64,000 bases of DNA from Gracilibacillus massiliensis. Lineage in GTDB: Bacteria > Bacillota > Bacilli > Bacillales > Amphibacillaceae. Below are positions 55,793 through 64,000 of this stretch, one piece after another. Location: the NCBI RefSeq assembly GCF_001458115.1, contig NZ_CZRP01000013.1, forward strand, positions 62,001 through 126,000. Direction: 5' to 3'. The position numbers were made by a program, and so were the translations under genes. A model generated the notes under the pieces. The model was not told the DNA's origin, ran no database searches, and saw nothing but the letters and a program-made list of their open reading frames with translations. Position 1 is the first letter of the stretch, and each line of letters opens with the position of its first letter.

Positions 55793-57424
55793 TTATTCTT
55801 TACGATCAGGATCGTTCTCTTTTAATACCTCTAATGCAGAACGTTTCTTTTTCTGTCTCCATCGCTTAATATATATAGTAGGTGCTTCATAATCATCTGA
55901 AGCAGTGATATCACGATTGGAAGCTCTCATGAAGGACCATGCCAACAAGAACATAATAAAGATCAGTGGAAATCCTCCAATAATACTGGCAGTCTGCAAG
56001 GTATCTAATCCTCCCAAAAACATTAACGAAAGTGGCATTATGCATAACGAAAATGCCCAGAATAAACGGTTCCATCGTAATGGTTCATCCTCCACTTCTT
56101 TCTGCACGACAGAAGCTAAAATAAAGGAAGAGGAATCAAAAGTTGTTGCTAAAAAGATGACGGCAAGTATCGTAAATAAACCTACTAATAGATCTGCAAA
56201 TGGCAGTTGCGCAATGATAGCTATAATGGTTGCAGCTGGACCAAATTCATTCATATACTGAATCGCATTAAACTCTCCAGTTAATTGTAAATATAATCCG
56301 AAATTACCCATAATACCGAAGAAGAGTACACAACCTAATGTACCGTAAACCATCGTACCAAATATCATTTCACGAATGGTTCGTCCTCTTGATATTCGTG
56401 CTACAAACAAACCTACAAACGGTGCATAAACAAGCCACCATGCCCAATAAAATACAGTCCATCCTTCGGGAAATCCCGTTTCTGTGAATCCTCCTAAGTC
56501 ACCGAAAGGCTCAGCCCATGTAGCCATTTTAAAAAAGTTATCTAATAAAATACCGATCGAATTAAATGTCGTTTCTACAATAAACCTCGTAGGTCCTACT
56601 ACTAGAATATAAGCTAAAATAAACAATGCTAACCATAAATTAATATCACTTAAGAGTTTGATACCTCGTTTTAACCCGGAATAAGCACTAACAGCAAAGA
56701 TAGTTGTACAAACTAACATGATCACAGCTTGCACCCACAGTGTTACCGGTATACCCGTAAGATGGTTTACACCTTCCGCTATCATCGGGGTCCCTAATGC
56801 TAAGGTAGTACCAGCTCCACCTAATAGACCAAATATAAAGAGAATATCAATCAATTTACCAAGTGGCCCATCTACCCATTTACCTAATACCGGTCGTATC
56901 GCTTCACTTACTTTTAAGACAGGTTTCTTTCGTACATAATAGAAATAAGCAATTGGCAATGCCGGTAACGTATAGATTGCCCATGCAATTGGCCCCCAAT
57001 GAAATATACCATAGGCTGTTGCCCATTGAACCGCTTCCTGCGACTCTGCTTCTAATCCAAATGGAGGCCCCTGATAATAGTAGACCCATTCGATCACAGA
57101 CCAATACAGAATACTAGAACCAATTCCTGCAGCAAATAACATAGCTGCCCATGAGAAAGAATTAAATTCTGGCTTTTCTCCTTCTTTCCCTAATTTTACA
57201 TGACCATTTTTACTAAAAGCGACATATAATAAAAAGGCAAAAATGATCAGTCCCATTACTAAATACATCACACCAAAATTAGTTGTCATAAATGTATTCG
57301 CCTCACCTACAAATTCTTTACCCGCTTCAGGATAGAGAATAAGCGGCACTGTTACTACTACTAATAAAACAAAGGCTCCAATAAACGTTGGCCAATCAAT
57401 CATTCGTTGCTTCATTGAGATCAT
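55793..57424 (-). CDS. BCCT-family compatible-solute transporter (OpuD/BetL-like)
   Basis: 543 residues, twelve membrane helices. WSVIEWVYYYQGPPFG, HWGPIAWAIYTLPALPIAY, and APFVGLFVARISRGRTIREM (two motifs quoted) identify the family; the middle of the conserved Trp/aromatic betaine box is present. The C-terminal tail is short (about 35 residues, basic), in contrast to the BCCT protein at 24143. ATG 57424 nearly touches GGAAGG; ATG 57415 is an alternative. Glycine betaine or similar osmolyte is the probable substrate. Confidence 0.93.
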   Translation of the reverse strand: MISMKQRMIDWPTFIGAFVLLVVVTVPLILYPEAGKEFVGEANTFMTTNFGVMYLVMGLIIFAFLLYVAFSKNGHVKLGKEGEKPEFNSFSWAAMLFAAGIGSSILYWSVIEWVYYYQGPPFGLEAESQEAVQWATAYGIFHWGPIAWAIYTLPALPIAYFYYVRKKPVLKVSEAIRPVLGKWVDGPLGKLIDILFIFGLLGGAGTTLALGTPMIAEGVNHLTGIPVTLWVQAVIMLVCTTIFAVSAYSGLKRGIKLLSDINLWLALFILAYILVVGPTRFIVETTFNSIGILLDNFFKMATWAEPFGDLGGFTETGFPEGWTVFYWAWWLVYAPFVGLFVARISRGRTIREMIFGTMVYGTLGCVLFFGIMGNFGLYLQLTGEFNAIQYMNEFGPAATIIAIIAQLPFADLLVGLFTILAVIFLATTFDSSSFILASVVQKEVEDEPLRWNRLFWAFSLCIMPLSLMFLGGLDTLQTASIIGGFPLIFIMFLLAWSFMRASNRDITASDDYEAPTIYIKRWRQKKKRSALEVLKENDPDRKE

Positions 57425-57510
57425 GCCTTCCTCTCTAGATTAGTTTTAAGTTACCCAAAAGCCTCAAAACTTATCAAGAAAGGTGACTCTCTATTCAAAC
57501 GAAAATTAGA

Positions 57511-57536
57511 AAAAGACAACATAATAGTTGTCTTTT
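57511..57536 (-). terminator. Terminator after the small membrane protein gene
   Basis: Perfect 10-bp stem AAAAGACAAC/GTTGTCTTTT with a 6-nt loop and T-rich flank on the minus strand. Confidence 0.83.
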
Positions 57537-57540
57537 TGAA

Positions 57541-57720
57541 TTAGTTATTCTTTTTATTCTGATTACTTATATTTCTGCGGATGTAAATGTTGTACCAAAT
57601 TAACGCAGCTGCAATGATTACGATAACAGCTAATGGAACATCGATAATATCGGTTAAGTCTAATATCATCAATAAAACTAATGCAGTTAATAATGGTATT
57701 CTTATTTTATTATAGTTCAT
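57541..57720 (-). CDS. Small two-helix membrane protein of unknown function
   Basis: 59 residues from ATG 57720 (GAGGGGG six to seven bases upstream). Two hydrophobic segments, about 6-22 and 27-44, separated by DIIDV, and a polar Asn/Lys-rich end (NQNKKNN). It is flanked by a terminator and lies beside the second BCCT gene. I do not recognise a family. The strong ribosome binding site and terminator argue that it is real. Confidence 0.65.
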   Translation of the reverse strand: MNYNKIRIPLLTALVLLMILDLTDIIDVPLAVIVIIAAALIWYNIYIRRNISNQNKKNN

Positions 57721-57809
57721 GTGATCCCCCTCTAAACCGCTTTCAGAATAATTACATCTTATCATAAAGCGATTTTAAATTATACTTTTTTATCGAAACA
57801 TAACTTTTT

Positions 57810-58835
57810 CTACGTCGTTATGCGCTTGTTCACTTCAGGTATCACGTATTCTACCAATAAATCAATTGACTTTTTTATTGATGTAAGATCTTGTCCACCA
57901 AAATCAATTTGTGCATGAAATCGATCATGTTTAAAAAGTTGGTGCTGGTAGACAATTTTTGCAATTAATTGATCAGGTGTCCCGACAAACAGAGAAGACT
58001 CCTTACTTGTTATGTATGCAAGATCAGATCTAGCTGCACCCATTGCACCCCCAATTCCTTGTTTGTTTAAATGCTTCCAATAATTGGCGTAATAGGGATA
58101 AAACTCTTCAGATAATTCTTCTTCTGTTTCACGAATAAACGTATGCCCTGCTATCGCAACTTGCGGTCGATTACCGGTAAACACTTGACGGTACCTTTCC
58201 ACTAATGGAAGATACTTCTTAGCAATACCTCCAATCATAACTACTGTTAAACCACACCCATTTTTTCCTGCTCGTTCGGCACTTTCAATCGTTCCTCCTA
58301 CACCAATTGCTATTGGTAATTTAGCTTGAAAAGGGCGTGGTGCAATTTCTGCCTCTGATAAAGAAGGTCTGAAATTACCGTCCCACGATACTTTTTCTTG
58401 CTCATTTAAACTGATAAAGAGATCCAAATGTTCTTCAAAAAGTTGGTCATACTCCCTTTCATTATAACCAAACAACGGAAAGGATTCGACAAATGCTCCG
58501 CGACCTGCAGTAAATTCAACACGACCCTTCGATAACAAATCAAGTGTGGCAAAATCTTCAAATAATCGAACAGGATCAGCAGTATTCAAAAGAGATGTTA
58601 ACGCTGTTAATTTAATAGATTCAGTTCTTTGTGAAACAGCAGATAACATCATTTGCGGAGAGGACACCGCATAGTCTAAGCGGTGATGTTCACCAACACC
58701 AAATATATCAATACCTTTTTTATCAGCATATTGTGCCATTTCAACAATCATTTCAATACGATCGTTCACTTGAATGGTTTGCTTTGTTCTTGGATTCTCA
58801 AGTATCTCAGCTAATGTATACACCCCAAATTCCAT
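57810..58835 (-). CDS. LLM-class (luciferase-like) flavin-dependent oxidoreductase
   Basis: 341 residues, a single bacterial luciferase-like TIM barrel: FGVYTLAEILENP, GVGEHHRLDYAVSSPQM, VEFTAGRGAFVESFPLFGY and PIAIGVGGTIESAERAG are typical of the type-1 subgroup. Uses reduced FMN or F420; substrate unknown. AAAGGAAG ribosome binding site before ATG. It lies 14 bp after the pseudouridine synthase gene and is probably read from the same mRNA. Confidence 0.9.
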   Translation of the reverse strand: MEFGVYTLAEILENPRTKQTIQVNDRIEMIVEMAQYADKKGIDIFGVGEHHRLDYAVSSPQMMLSAVSQRTESIKLTALTSLLNTADPVRLFEDFATLDLLSKGRVEFTAGRGAFVESFPLFGYNEREYDQLFEEHLDLFISLNEQEKVSWDGNFRPSLSEAEIAPRPFQAKLPIAIGVGGTIESAERAGKNGCGLTVVMIGGIAKKYLPLVERYRQVFTGNRPQVAIAGHTFIRETEEELSEEFYPYYANYWKHLNKQGIGGAMGAARSDLAYITSKESSLFVGTPDQLIAKIVYQHQLFKHDRFHAQIDFGGQDLTSIKKSIDLLVEYVIPEVNKRITT

Positions 58836-58849
58836 TTCTTACTTCCTTT

Positions 58850-59530
58850 CTATTCTAAAAATTGCTCCCAATTGGTCCAAGGATATTCGGTTGGCGGGTA
58901 AGATACCACCTTTGTTTCTTCTTTTCGAACAGGGTGGATAAAACTTACTTCATGCGACCATAAAGCGATCTGCTGTCCAGGTTTGTTCACTTTACTTCCA
59001 TATTTTTGATCGCCATATAACGGAAAACCCCTAGACGCAAATTGCACACGAATCTGGTGTGATCTACCCGTAAGTAAATTGATCTTTACTAAGCTTAATC
59101 CATTATCACTTGCTAATAATTGATAATCGAGCATCGCTTTTTTTGCTTGTTTATTTTTCTTAGATGAAACGCTAACGATATTTTTTTGACGATCTTTATA
59201 TAAAAAATCAACCAAATGGTCTGTTGGTTTTGGTACGCCTCTCACAACCGCTAGATATGTTTTGGTAAGTTCGTTTTTTCTAATGGTATCGGATAATCGT
59301 GAAGCTGCTTTCGATGTTTTGGCAAATATCATGGCACCACCTACTGGACGATCGAGGCGATGAACAAGCCCTAAATAGACATTACCAGGTTTTTGATAAC
59401 GTATTTTTATATCTTCTTTTAAAATTGTTAAGAGATCTCGATCATTACTCTCATCTAATTGAACAGGAACATTTACAGGCTTTTCAACCATAAGTAAATG
59501 ATTATCTTCATACAAAATTCGAAACTTCAT
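58850..59530 (-). CDS. RluA-family pseudouridine synthase
   Basis: 226 residues from ATG 59530 (AAAGGAGT upstream; the longer frame begins at 59593). ILYEDNHLLMVEKP, the catalytic GLVHRLDRPVGGAM with the essential Asp, and LTGRSHQIRVQFASRGFPLYGDQKYG (in part) identify the family, which isomerises uridine in rRNA or tRNA. No S4 domain at the N-terminus. Confidence 0.93.
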   Translation of the reverse strand: MKFRILYEDNHLLMVEKPVNVPVQLDESNDRDLLTILKEDIKIRYQKPGNVYLGLVHRLDRPVGGAMIFAKTSKAASRLSDTIRKNELTKTYLAVVRGVPKPTDHLVDFLYKDRQKNIVSVSSKKNKQAKKAMLDYQLLASDNGLSLVKINLLTGRSHQIRVQFASRGFPLYGDQKYGSKVNKPGQQIALWSHEVSFIHPVRKEETKVVSYPPTEYPWTNWEQFLE

Positions 59531-59606
59531 AGTAAACTCCTTTGGAACTGGTGTAGTTATTATCTTAACACAATTCGATGTAGCAATGCCCACTTTCGTT
59601 CCATAT

Positions 59607-59643
59607 AAAAAGGATTTCCTGATTACTAAGGAAATCCTTTTTT
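59607..59643 (-). terminator. Terminator of the cupredoxin gene
   Basis: Stem AAAAGGATTTCCT/AGGAAATCCTTTT followed by A-rich sequence and T-run on the minus strand; it adjoins the stop codon. Confidence 0.83.
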
Positions 59644-59645
59644 TA

Positions 59646-60017
59646 TTATTCGACTATTAATGTCGCGACCATATCATCATGTCCAGCACCACACATAACA
59701 CTACACCTGATTGTGTATTCTCCAGGTTCTAGTGTAGCAGAAGCAGACCCTTCTGAATCAATTGAAATATCTGTTCCTTCTACTTCAATACCATGGAATC
59801 CTTCTTCATTGGAAAGATTTACAGTTACTTCACCTGCCGGAGCTGTATATTCTTCTTGATCAAATTCCCAGTTTGATGCTTTTATATCAACCACTGCTCC
59901 ATCTCCATTGGCTGTATCGCCAGCATCACTCGTGTTATCTTCATCATCACCGCCACCACAAGCTGCAAGTATAAGAATAAATAATAAAAATGTTATACCT
60001 AATAGTGTTTTTTTCAT
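59646..60017 (-). CDS. Cupredoxin lipoprotein with CuA-like site
   Basis: 123 residues. Signal peptide with lipobox LAAC, a Gly/Asp-rich linker, then a cupredoxin barrel: FHGIEV supplies the first His and CSVMCGAGHDDM the C-x3-C-x3-H-x2-M set of CuA, as in oxidase subunit II. It lacks the membrane helix and is attached by lipid outside the cell. Probably an electron carrier or copper relay for the divergent ba3 oxidase, with which it shares a regulatory region. AAAGGAG ribosome binding site. Confidence 0.88.
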   Translation of the reverse strand: MKKTLLGITFLLFILILAACGGGDDEDNTSDAGDTANGDGAVVDIKASNWEFDQEEYTAPAGEVTVNLSNEEGFHGIEVEGTDISIDSEGSASATLEPGEYTIRCSVMCGAGHDDMVATLIVE

Positions 60018-60060
60018 GTTTTTTCTCCTTTCTAATGCTTAAAGTGTTTTTACTACTCTT

Positions 60061-60130
60061 ATCATAATCTTTTTTCTACGTTAAAGGTGTGACTTTGCTC
60101 ACAGTCTCCTGTCACAAAATGTTTTATGCT
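60061..60130. promoter_or_regulatory. Divergent promoter region with a single central Fnr-type box
   Basis: Perfect TGTGA-N6-TCACA at 60088-60103 (centre 60095.5). A -10-like TATGCT (60125-60130, plus strand) and TATGAT (60061-60066, minus strand) both have their centres exactly 32 bp from the box centre, as class II Fnr-activated promoters require. Plus serves the oxidase operon, minus the cupredoxin gene. No good -35 hexamers are seen, as expected for an activator-dependent promoter. Confidence 0.75.
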
Positions 60131-60164
60131 TGATGTAACTATAAAATAGATAGGAGGAAATAAA

Positions 60165-60284
60165 ATGAATCCAAAACAAAAAAGCCATTCGATGTCTGGA
60201 ACAATTGCCTCTGTCACTATTGTTGCACTAATTATTATTTTAATGTGGGCAGGTGTTTTTGCGATCTATATGCAAAGGGTCTGA
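60165..60284 (+). CDS. Cytochrome c oxidase subunit 2A-like small protein
   Basis: 39 residues: a polar start (MNPKQKSHSMSG) and one membrane helix to VFAIYMQRV. AGGAGG lies six bases before ATG. It is the first gene of the ba3-type oxidase operon, which in Thermus and Bacillaceae has a single-helix subunit IIa of this kind. It was too short for routine frame listing. Confidence 0.78.
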   Translation: MNPKQKSHSMSGTIASVTIVALIIILMWAGVFAIYMQRV

Positions 60285-60379
60285 TTCACTACTACTTATT
60301 ATACCGATAAGTATTGATTTTTATCTAGTAATCCAATTGCTTTTCACAAAATCTTCATATTTAAAGGAGGGGTTTTATT

Positions 60380-60841
60380 GTGGGGAAGTTAGAAGAAATC
60401 TGGATGATTTTAAGTGTTAGTGTTTTAGTTATATTTATTGTGATTGTTGGCTACCAAACGTTTGCATTAGGAATGGGACCTCCAAGTCACAAGGAAGCGA
60501 TAGATCCGCAAAAGGTAGATCAAACAGCTCCTTTTGACAATCCTGGCCTCATTGACTTAGGTAATAATAAATACGAATTGGTAATGACATTAGAAGCTTT
60601 TGCATTTAATCCTGGGAATATCGAAATACCTGTTGGATCAGAAGTCGAATTTACAATGACATCAAAAGACGTTTCACATGGCATTCAAATTCCAGGTACA
60701 AACTTAAATGCTATGGTATTACCCGGTCATATTCAAAAAATCACGCAAACCTTTAATGAACCTGGAGAATATCTCGTATTGTGCAATGAATATTGCGGTG
60801 CTGGTCATCAAGCAATGTTTACTACTATTATCGTGAAATAA
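60380..60841 (+). CDS. cbaB: ba3-type cytochrome c oxidase subunit II
   Basis: 153 residues: one N-terminal membrane helix, then a CuA cupredoxin domain with SHGIQIPG, CNEYCGAGHQAM. Accepts electrons from cytochrome c and passes them to subunit I. GTG start behind AAAGGAGGGG; subunit I follows 13 bp later. Confidence 0.93.
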   Translation: MGKLEEIWMILSVSVLVIFIVIVGYQTFALGMGPPSHKEAIDPQKVDQTAPFDNPGLIDLGNNKYELVMTLEAFAFNPGNIEIPVGSEVEFTMTSKDVSHGIQIPGTNLNAMVLPGHIQKITQTFNEPGEYLVLCNEYCGAGHQAMFTTIIVK

Positions 60842-60854
60842 GGAGGGATCAATT

Positions 60855-62528
60855 GTGGAACAGGCGATAGATATCCGAGAGAAATTTAAAAATAAATTAG
60901 GTGTAAATTCTCAAGATGCAACTATATCACTCACTTACTTTGCTATATCTTTTGCTACCTTATTAATTGGTGGAATATTAGGTTTAATACAAGGGCTTGA
61001 AAGAGCAGGTCTCTATCAATTGCCATCTGGATTTAATTATTATCAGGTTTTATCTGCACATGGACTATTATTATTAGTAGTTTTTACCGCAACCTTTACA
61101 ATTGGATACCAACTTGCTAATCTATCCCATTCCTTTAATGGGTTATTACCAAAAGTCAGAAAAATGGTATGGATCGGCATTTTGTTAAAGCTGATCGGTG
61201 TTGTTTTAAGTGTGACAATGATTGTGTTAGGAGAAGCTTCTGTCCTTTACACTTTTTATCCACCATTAGCAGCGCACCCTATCTTTTATATTGGATTAGT
61301 ATTCTTAGTTTTAGGCATATGGGCGGTATCATTTGGTGTAATGATCAACTATCGTTATTGGCGAAAACAAAATCCTGGTCAAACTACACCGATTCTTGCT
61401 TTTTTTGCTATGGGGGTATTTGTTCTATGGTTTTTCGCAAGTCTTGGCGTTACCATTGAAGTCTTTATGATTATCCCATGGGTACTTGGATGGGTGGAAA
61501 CGATCAATGTAATGGTTACGAGAACATTGTTTTGGTGGTTTGGTCATACTTTAGTGAACATATGGTATTTAGTAGCAACCTCTGCATGGTATGTAATTGT
61601 ACCTAAGATTATTGGTGGTAAACATTTTAATGAAAAACTAATTCGTTTAGTAGTTATCCTTTTAGTAGTTCTCAACATCCCTGGTGGATTCCATCATCAA
61701 ATAATCGATCCAGCAATTTCTACTTCGATTAAGTTTTTACATGTTTTTATGAGTTTATCGATAGCAGTTCCATCTTTAATGACCGCTTTTGCAATGTTTT
61801 ATGTTTTGGAAAAAGCAGGTCGTAATAAAGGTGGTAAAGGTCTTTTTGGATGGTTGAAGAAATTACCTTGGGGCGATGTTCGTTTCCTTGCACCTATGAT
61901 CGCGATGATTTCCTTTATACCTGGTGGAGCAGGCGGTATTGTAAATACTAGTAACCAAATGAATCAAGTCATCCATAATACAATGTGGGTGGTTGGACAC
62001 TTCCATATCACCGTTGGAGTTTCGGTTGTTCTCACCTTCTTTGGAATTTGTTATTGGTTAATTCCACATTTATCGAAACGACAATTGACACCTAAAATGA
62101 ATAAAATTGGTGTTATTCAGACATGGATCTGGACAATCGGTATGGCAATTATGGCAGGATCTATGCACATAGCAGGTTTAATAGGTGATCCTCGTCGTAC
62201 ATCGGATACAACATATGCCGGTAATGAAGCAGCATTAAGCTGGCTTCCGTATGAGTACATTTTTGCAACTGGAGCAACTCTCTTATTAATCGGCGTCATT
62301 ATTCAAGTTTATGCTGTATTTAATATGATGTTCTTTGCACCAAAAGGAACAACAGAATACCCTGTAGCAGAACCAGAAGATGATCAGCCGAAAGTGCCAA
62401 TTTGGACTGAACGCTGGGGATTGTGGGCAATTGTTTTACTCGCGGTTGTGGCAATGGCGTATGTCATACCAATCGTCGATATGATTGTTAATGCACCTCC
62501 AGGATCTCCGCCAATACGTACATGGTAA
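60855..62528 (+). CDS. cbaA: ba3-type cytochrome c oxidase subunit I
   Basis: 557 residues, twelve or more membrane helices. SAHGLLLLVVF holds a heme His, FWWFGHTLVNIW the CuB His, NIPGGFHHQIIDP the next His pair, and WVVGHFHITVG the closing heme-ligand segment. This is the B-type heme-copper oxidase, which reduces oxygen to water with proton pumping and works at low oxygen. GTG start behind AGGAGGG. The Fnr box at the promoter agrees with use at low oxygen. Confidence 0.95.
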   Translation: MEQAIDIREKFKNKLGVNSQDATISLTYFAISFATLLIGGILGLIQGLERAGLYQLPSGFNYYQVLSAHGLLLLVVFTATFTIGYQLANLSHSFNGLLPKVRKMVWIGILLKLIGVVLSVTMIVLGEASVLYTFYPPLAAHPIFYIGLVFLVLGIWAVSFGVMINYRYWRKQNPGQTTPILAFFAMGVFVLWFFASLGVTIEVFMIIPWVLGWVETINVMVTRTLFWWFGHTLVNIWYLVATSAWYVIVPKIIGGKHFNEKLIRLVVILLVVLNIPGGFHHQIIDPAISTSIKFLHVFMSLSIAVPSLMTAFAMFYVLEKAGRNKGGKGLFGWLKKLPWGDVRFLAPMIAMISFIPGGAGGIVNTSNQMNQVIHNTMWVVGHFHITVGVSVVLTFFGICYWLIPHLSKRQLTPKMNKIGVIQTWIWTIGMAIMAGSMHIAGLIGDPRRTSDTTYAGNEAALSWLPYEYIFATGATLLLIGVIIQVYAVFNMMFFAPKGTTEYPVAEPEDDQPKVPIWTERWGLWAIVLLAVVAMAYVIPIVDMIVNAPPGSPPIRTW

Positions 62529-62538
62529 AAATTATAAT

Positions 62539-62583
62539 GTCCGTTATCTCTGTCCTTCCTGATAGTTAACAGTGATAACGGAC
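62539..62583 (+). other. Intercistronic hairpin between oxidase subunit I and SCO
   Basis: Perfect 10-bp arms GTCCGTTATC and GATAACGGAC with a 25-nt loop and no following T-run. May stabilise or process the mRNA so as to set the ratio of oxidase to assembly factor. Confidence 0.5.
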
Positions 62584-62614
62584 CATTACTATATTGTTTA
62601 AGGTGGTGAATCGA

Positions 62615-63241
62615 ATGACCAATTATGAACGAATAGCCTTAGCAATTGTTCTTTTATTTGGTTTAGGTGTTTTTATAATCGGAACGGATGGTTTTCAAGC
62701 ATTTACAGAAGAACAAGCCAGAACGAATCAATTACTAAAAGATCAACCTTCCCTACCAAATGTCCGTTTAGAGGATAGCAAAGATCGCACTTACAATATA
62801 AAGGAACTTCAACAAAATAAGTACTTATTTATCACTTTTATGTATACCAATTGTGCTACAGTCTGTCCACAGCTCGAACAAAATATGCAAGGAGTATATC
62901 AAGAGTTACCAGATACAATGATTGAAAAAGATATTCAATTTTTAAGTATTAGTTTCGATCCGGAACATGACGATCCTAAAACATTAGAAAAATATAGGAG
63001 TTATTTTGACAGTGATGGCGAGACTTGGCGAATGGCTCGAATTAATGACAAAGCTGAGCTTAGTAATTTGTTGGATCAACTTGGGGTGATTGTCATACCT
63101 GACGATTATGGTAACTTTCAACACAATAGCGCCTTTTATTTAGTGAATCGCAATGGAAGTTTAGTGGATGTAATGGATTATAGGGATATTGATCAGGCAG
63201 TTGATCGAGTGAAATCCGTGATTGGTGGAGATTCTTTATGA
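62615..63241 (+). CDS. SCO1/SenC family copper chaperone
   Basis: 208 residues from ATG 62615 (AAGGTGGTG upstream; the frame is open from TTG 62594). One N-terminal membrane anchor, then a thioredoxin fold with TNCATVCPQLEQNM, whose CATVC binds copper, and a later His in FQHNSAFYLV. Loads copper into the CuA site of subunit II. Overlaps the next gene by four bases. Confidence 0.93.
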   Translation: MTNYERIALAIVLLFGLGVFIIGTDGFQAFTEEQARTNQLLKDQPSLPNVRLEDSKDRTYNIKELQQNKYLFITFMYTNCATVCPQLEQNMQGVYQELPDTMIEKDIQFLSISFDPEHDDPKTLEKYRSYFDSDGETWRMARINDKAELSNLLDQLGVIVIPDDYGNFQHNSAFYLVNRNGSLVDVMDYRDIDQAVDRVKSVIGGDSL

Positions 63242-63792
63242 AGCAGGCAAAATACGGACTTATTTTATACATCTTTTTAATTCTTCCTCCTGTCGCAAAT
63301 TTATTAGAATCGATTATGATTTTCCATATGCACACACAAATGCCCTTACTCGTTTTCACAGGATTTTTGGTTACCCCTTTTTTAAAAAACAAATTCCCTC
63401 GCTTTTTTGATAAATGGAATCGATCGGGTATTCCTGGGATAGTACTAGTGGTACTTATTTGGTCTTATTGGCAACTGCCACGAGCAATGGATGATGCATT
63501 GACTCATTTTTATGTAGAATATTTTAAGTTTATTAGTTTGCCTATTTTGGTTGGAATACCTTTACGTGACAGTTGGAAAAAGATCAGGAATATCGGACAG
63601 TATATGTTTCTAATCTATTTATTTGCTACATTAGTCATCACAGGATTTCTCTATATTTGGATTGATCAGCAAATATGCAATAATTACTTAATTATCGAAC
63701 AACAGACATTAGGTTGGGGGTCTCTTGCGATGGCAGCCTGTTTGTTACTTTATATAGGATATCGTTTGTTTGATAATGAAGAAACTGTATAG
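63238..63792 (+). CDS. Membrane protein of the ba3 oxidase operon, unknown function
   Basis: 184 residues with five or six membrane helices. HMHTQMPLLVFTGFLVTP early and QLPRAMDDALTHFYVEYFKF (His-containing) later hint at metal or heme handling. It resembles DUF1404/CtaG-like small assembly proteins in its size and context only. Translation is coupled to SCO through ATGA overlap with a GGTGGAG site. Probably an oxidase assembly factor (inference). Confidence 0.65.
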   Translation: MKQAKYGLILYIFLILPPVANLLESIMIFHMHTQMPLLVFTGFLVTPFLKNKFPRFFDKWNRSGIPGIVLVVLIWSYWQLPRAMDDALTHFYVEYFKFISLPILVGIPLRDSWKKIRNIGQYMFLIYLFATLVITGFLYIWIDQQICNNYLIIEQQTLGWGSLAMAACLLLYIGYRLFDNEETV

Positions 63793-63893
63793 GAAAAATA
63801 AATTGTCATTCTTCTTTTAACTGATGATAGCTTTATCATTTATATTATAGTAAACTATTGCTCAGAGTAAACGAACAGCAGGAGGATGGCAAC

Positions 63894-64000
63894 ATGTATT
63901 TTTACAAATGGATGATATTTTTGTTATTATTGTTCTTATTTTTAGCTGGATGTGGAACTGTTGAGGAAAAAACACTCAATGATCATCAGGAAAACAAAAT
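63894..64000 (+). CDS. Lipoprotein, 5' end only
   Basis: 35 codons present before the window ends. A hydrophobic signal with lipobox LAGC, then GTVEEKTLNDHQENK. AGGAGG is seven bases upstream of ATG. Its position after the oxidase assembly genes suggests a second SCO-like or electron-transfer lipoprotein, but nothing in the visible part decides it. Confidence 0.75.
   Translation, partial: MYFYKWMIFLLLLFLFLAGCGTVEEKTLNDHQENK

Overview
The window looks like the chromosome of a motile, AT-rich Gram-positive endospore-former relative, most likely a halotolerant or halophilic member of the Bacillaceae (Gracilibacillus/Oceanobacillus/Halobacillus-like). This rests on strong AGGAGG-type ribosome binding sites, frequent GTG/TTG starts, lipobox lipoproteins, Bacillus-type protein families (YesS, LplABC, YetA, YkuI, RhgT, YdbC) and two BCCT compatible-solute transporters. 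Genus is an inference. No rRNA, tRNA, CRISPR array or complete mobile element with a transposase was seen.

Layout. 1-2.6 kb: the 5' part of narG (respiratory nitrate reductase) behind a perfect Fnr-type box and a 50-bp tandem hairpin repeat. 2.6-5.1 kb: an ATP-grasp (PEP/pyruvate-binding) protein with a degenerate KaiC-like N-terminus. 5.2-8.7 kb: a substrate-binding lipoprotein and a membrane diguanylate cyclase, led by a c-di-GMP-I riboswitch with its own terminator. 9.0-10.4 kb: a CstR/CsoR-type repressor, a rhodanese and a DUF302 protein, with two matching operators. 10.4-17.9 kb: a LOV-GAF-PAS-GGDEF-EAL protein, a PAS-GGDEF protein, a chemoreceptor and a methyltransferase. 18.5-22.5 kb: SulP anion transporter plus UspA, and a chemoreceptor. 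22.6-23.8 kb: an isolated holin/endolysin pair. 24.1-29.3 kb: a BCCT carrier with a strange repeat tail, a DsbA-family protein and a chemoreceptor. 30.1-44.2 kb: a rhamnogalacturonan (pectin) utilisation locus: binding protein and two permeases, a YesS-like regulator broken by a one-base frameshift, a GH106-like glycosidase, YesL, an acetylesterase, a beta-propeller protein and a YetA/PL26-like lyase. 44.4-49.3 kb: an anti-sigma-like ATPase, a lipid kinase, a YkuI-like EAL protein and glutamine synthetase. 50.0-53.3 kb: ydbC, trpB and a chemoreceptor. 54.0-59.5 kb: an SSS symporter with its small partner, a second BCCT carrier, a luciferase-like oxidoreductase and an RluA pseudouridine synthase. 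59.6-64.0 kb: a CuA-like cupredoxin lipoprotein divergent from a ba3-type cytochrome oxidase operon with SCO.

Themes. (a) Cyclic-di-GMP signalling is dense: four GGDEF/EAL proteins and a riboswitch, with inputs from outside the membrane, blue light and PAS ligands. (b) Oxygen response: the narG and cytochrome ba3 regions carry the same TGTGA-N6-TCACA box; at the oxidase the box lies exactly 32 bp from a -10-like hexamer on each side. (c) Intergenic space is colonised by a family of large palindromic elements (five copies, about 150-540 bp) with inverted termini, four of them joined to a shared terminator hairpin. A second palindromic repeat supplies the 3' end of the acetylesterase gene. The most promising candidates for a little-described system are the riboswitch-diguanylate cyclase-binding lipoprotein unit and the palindromic element family.
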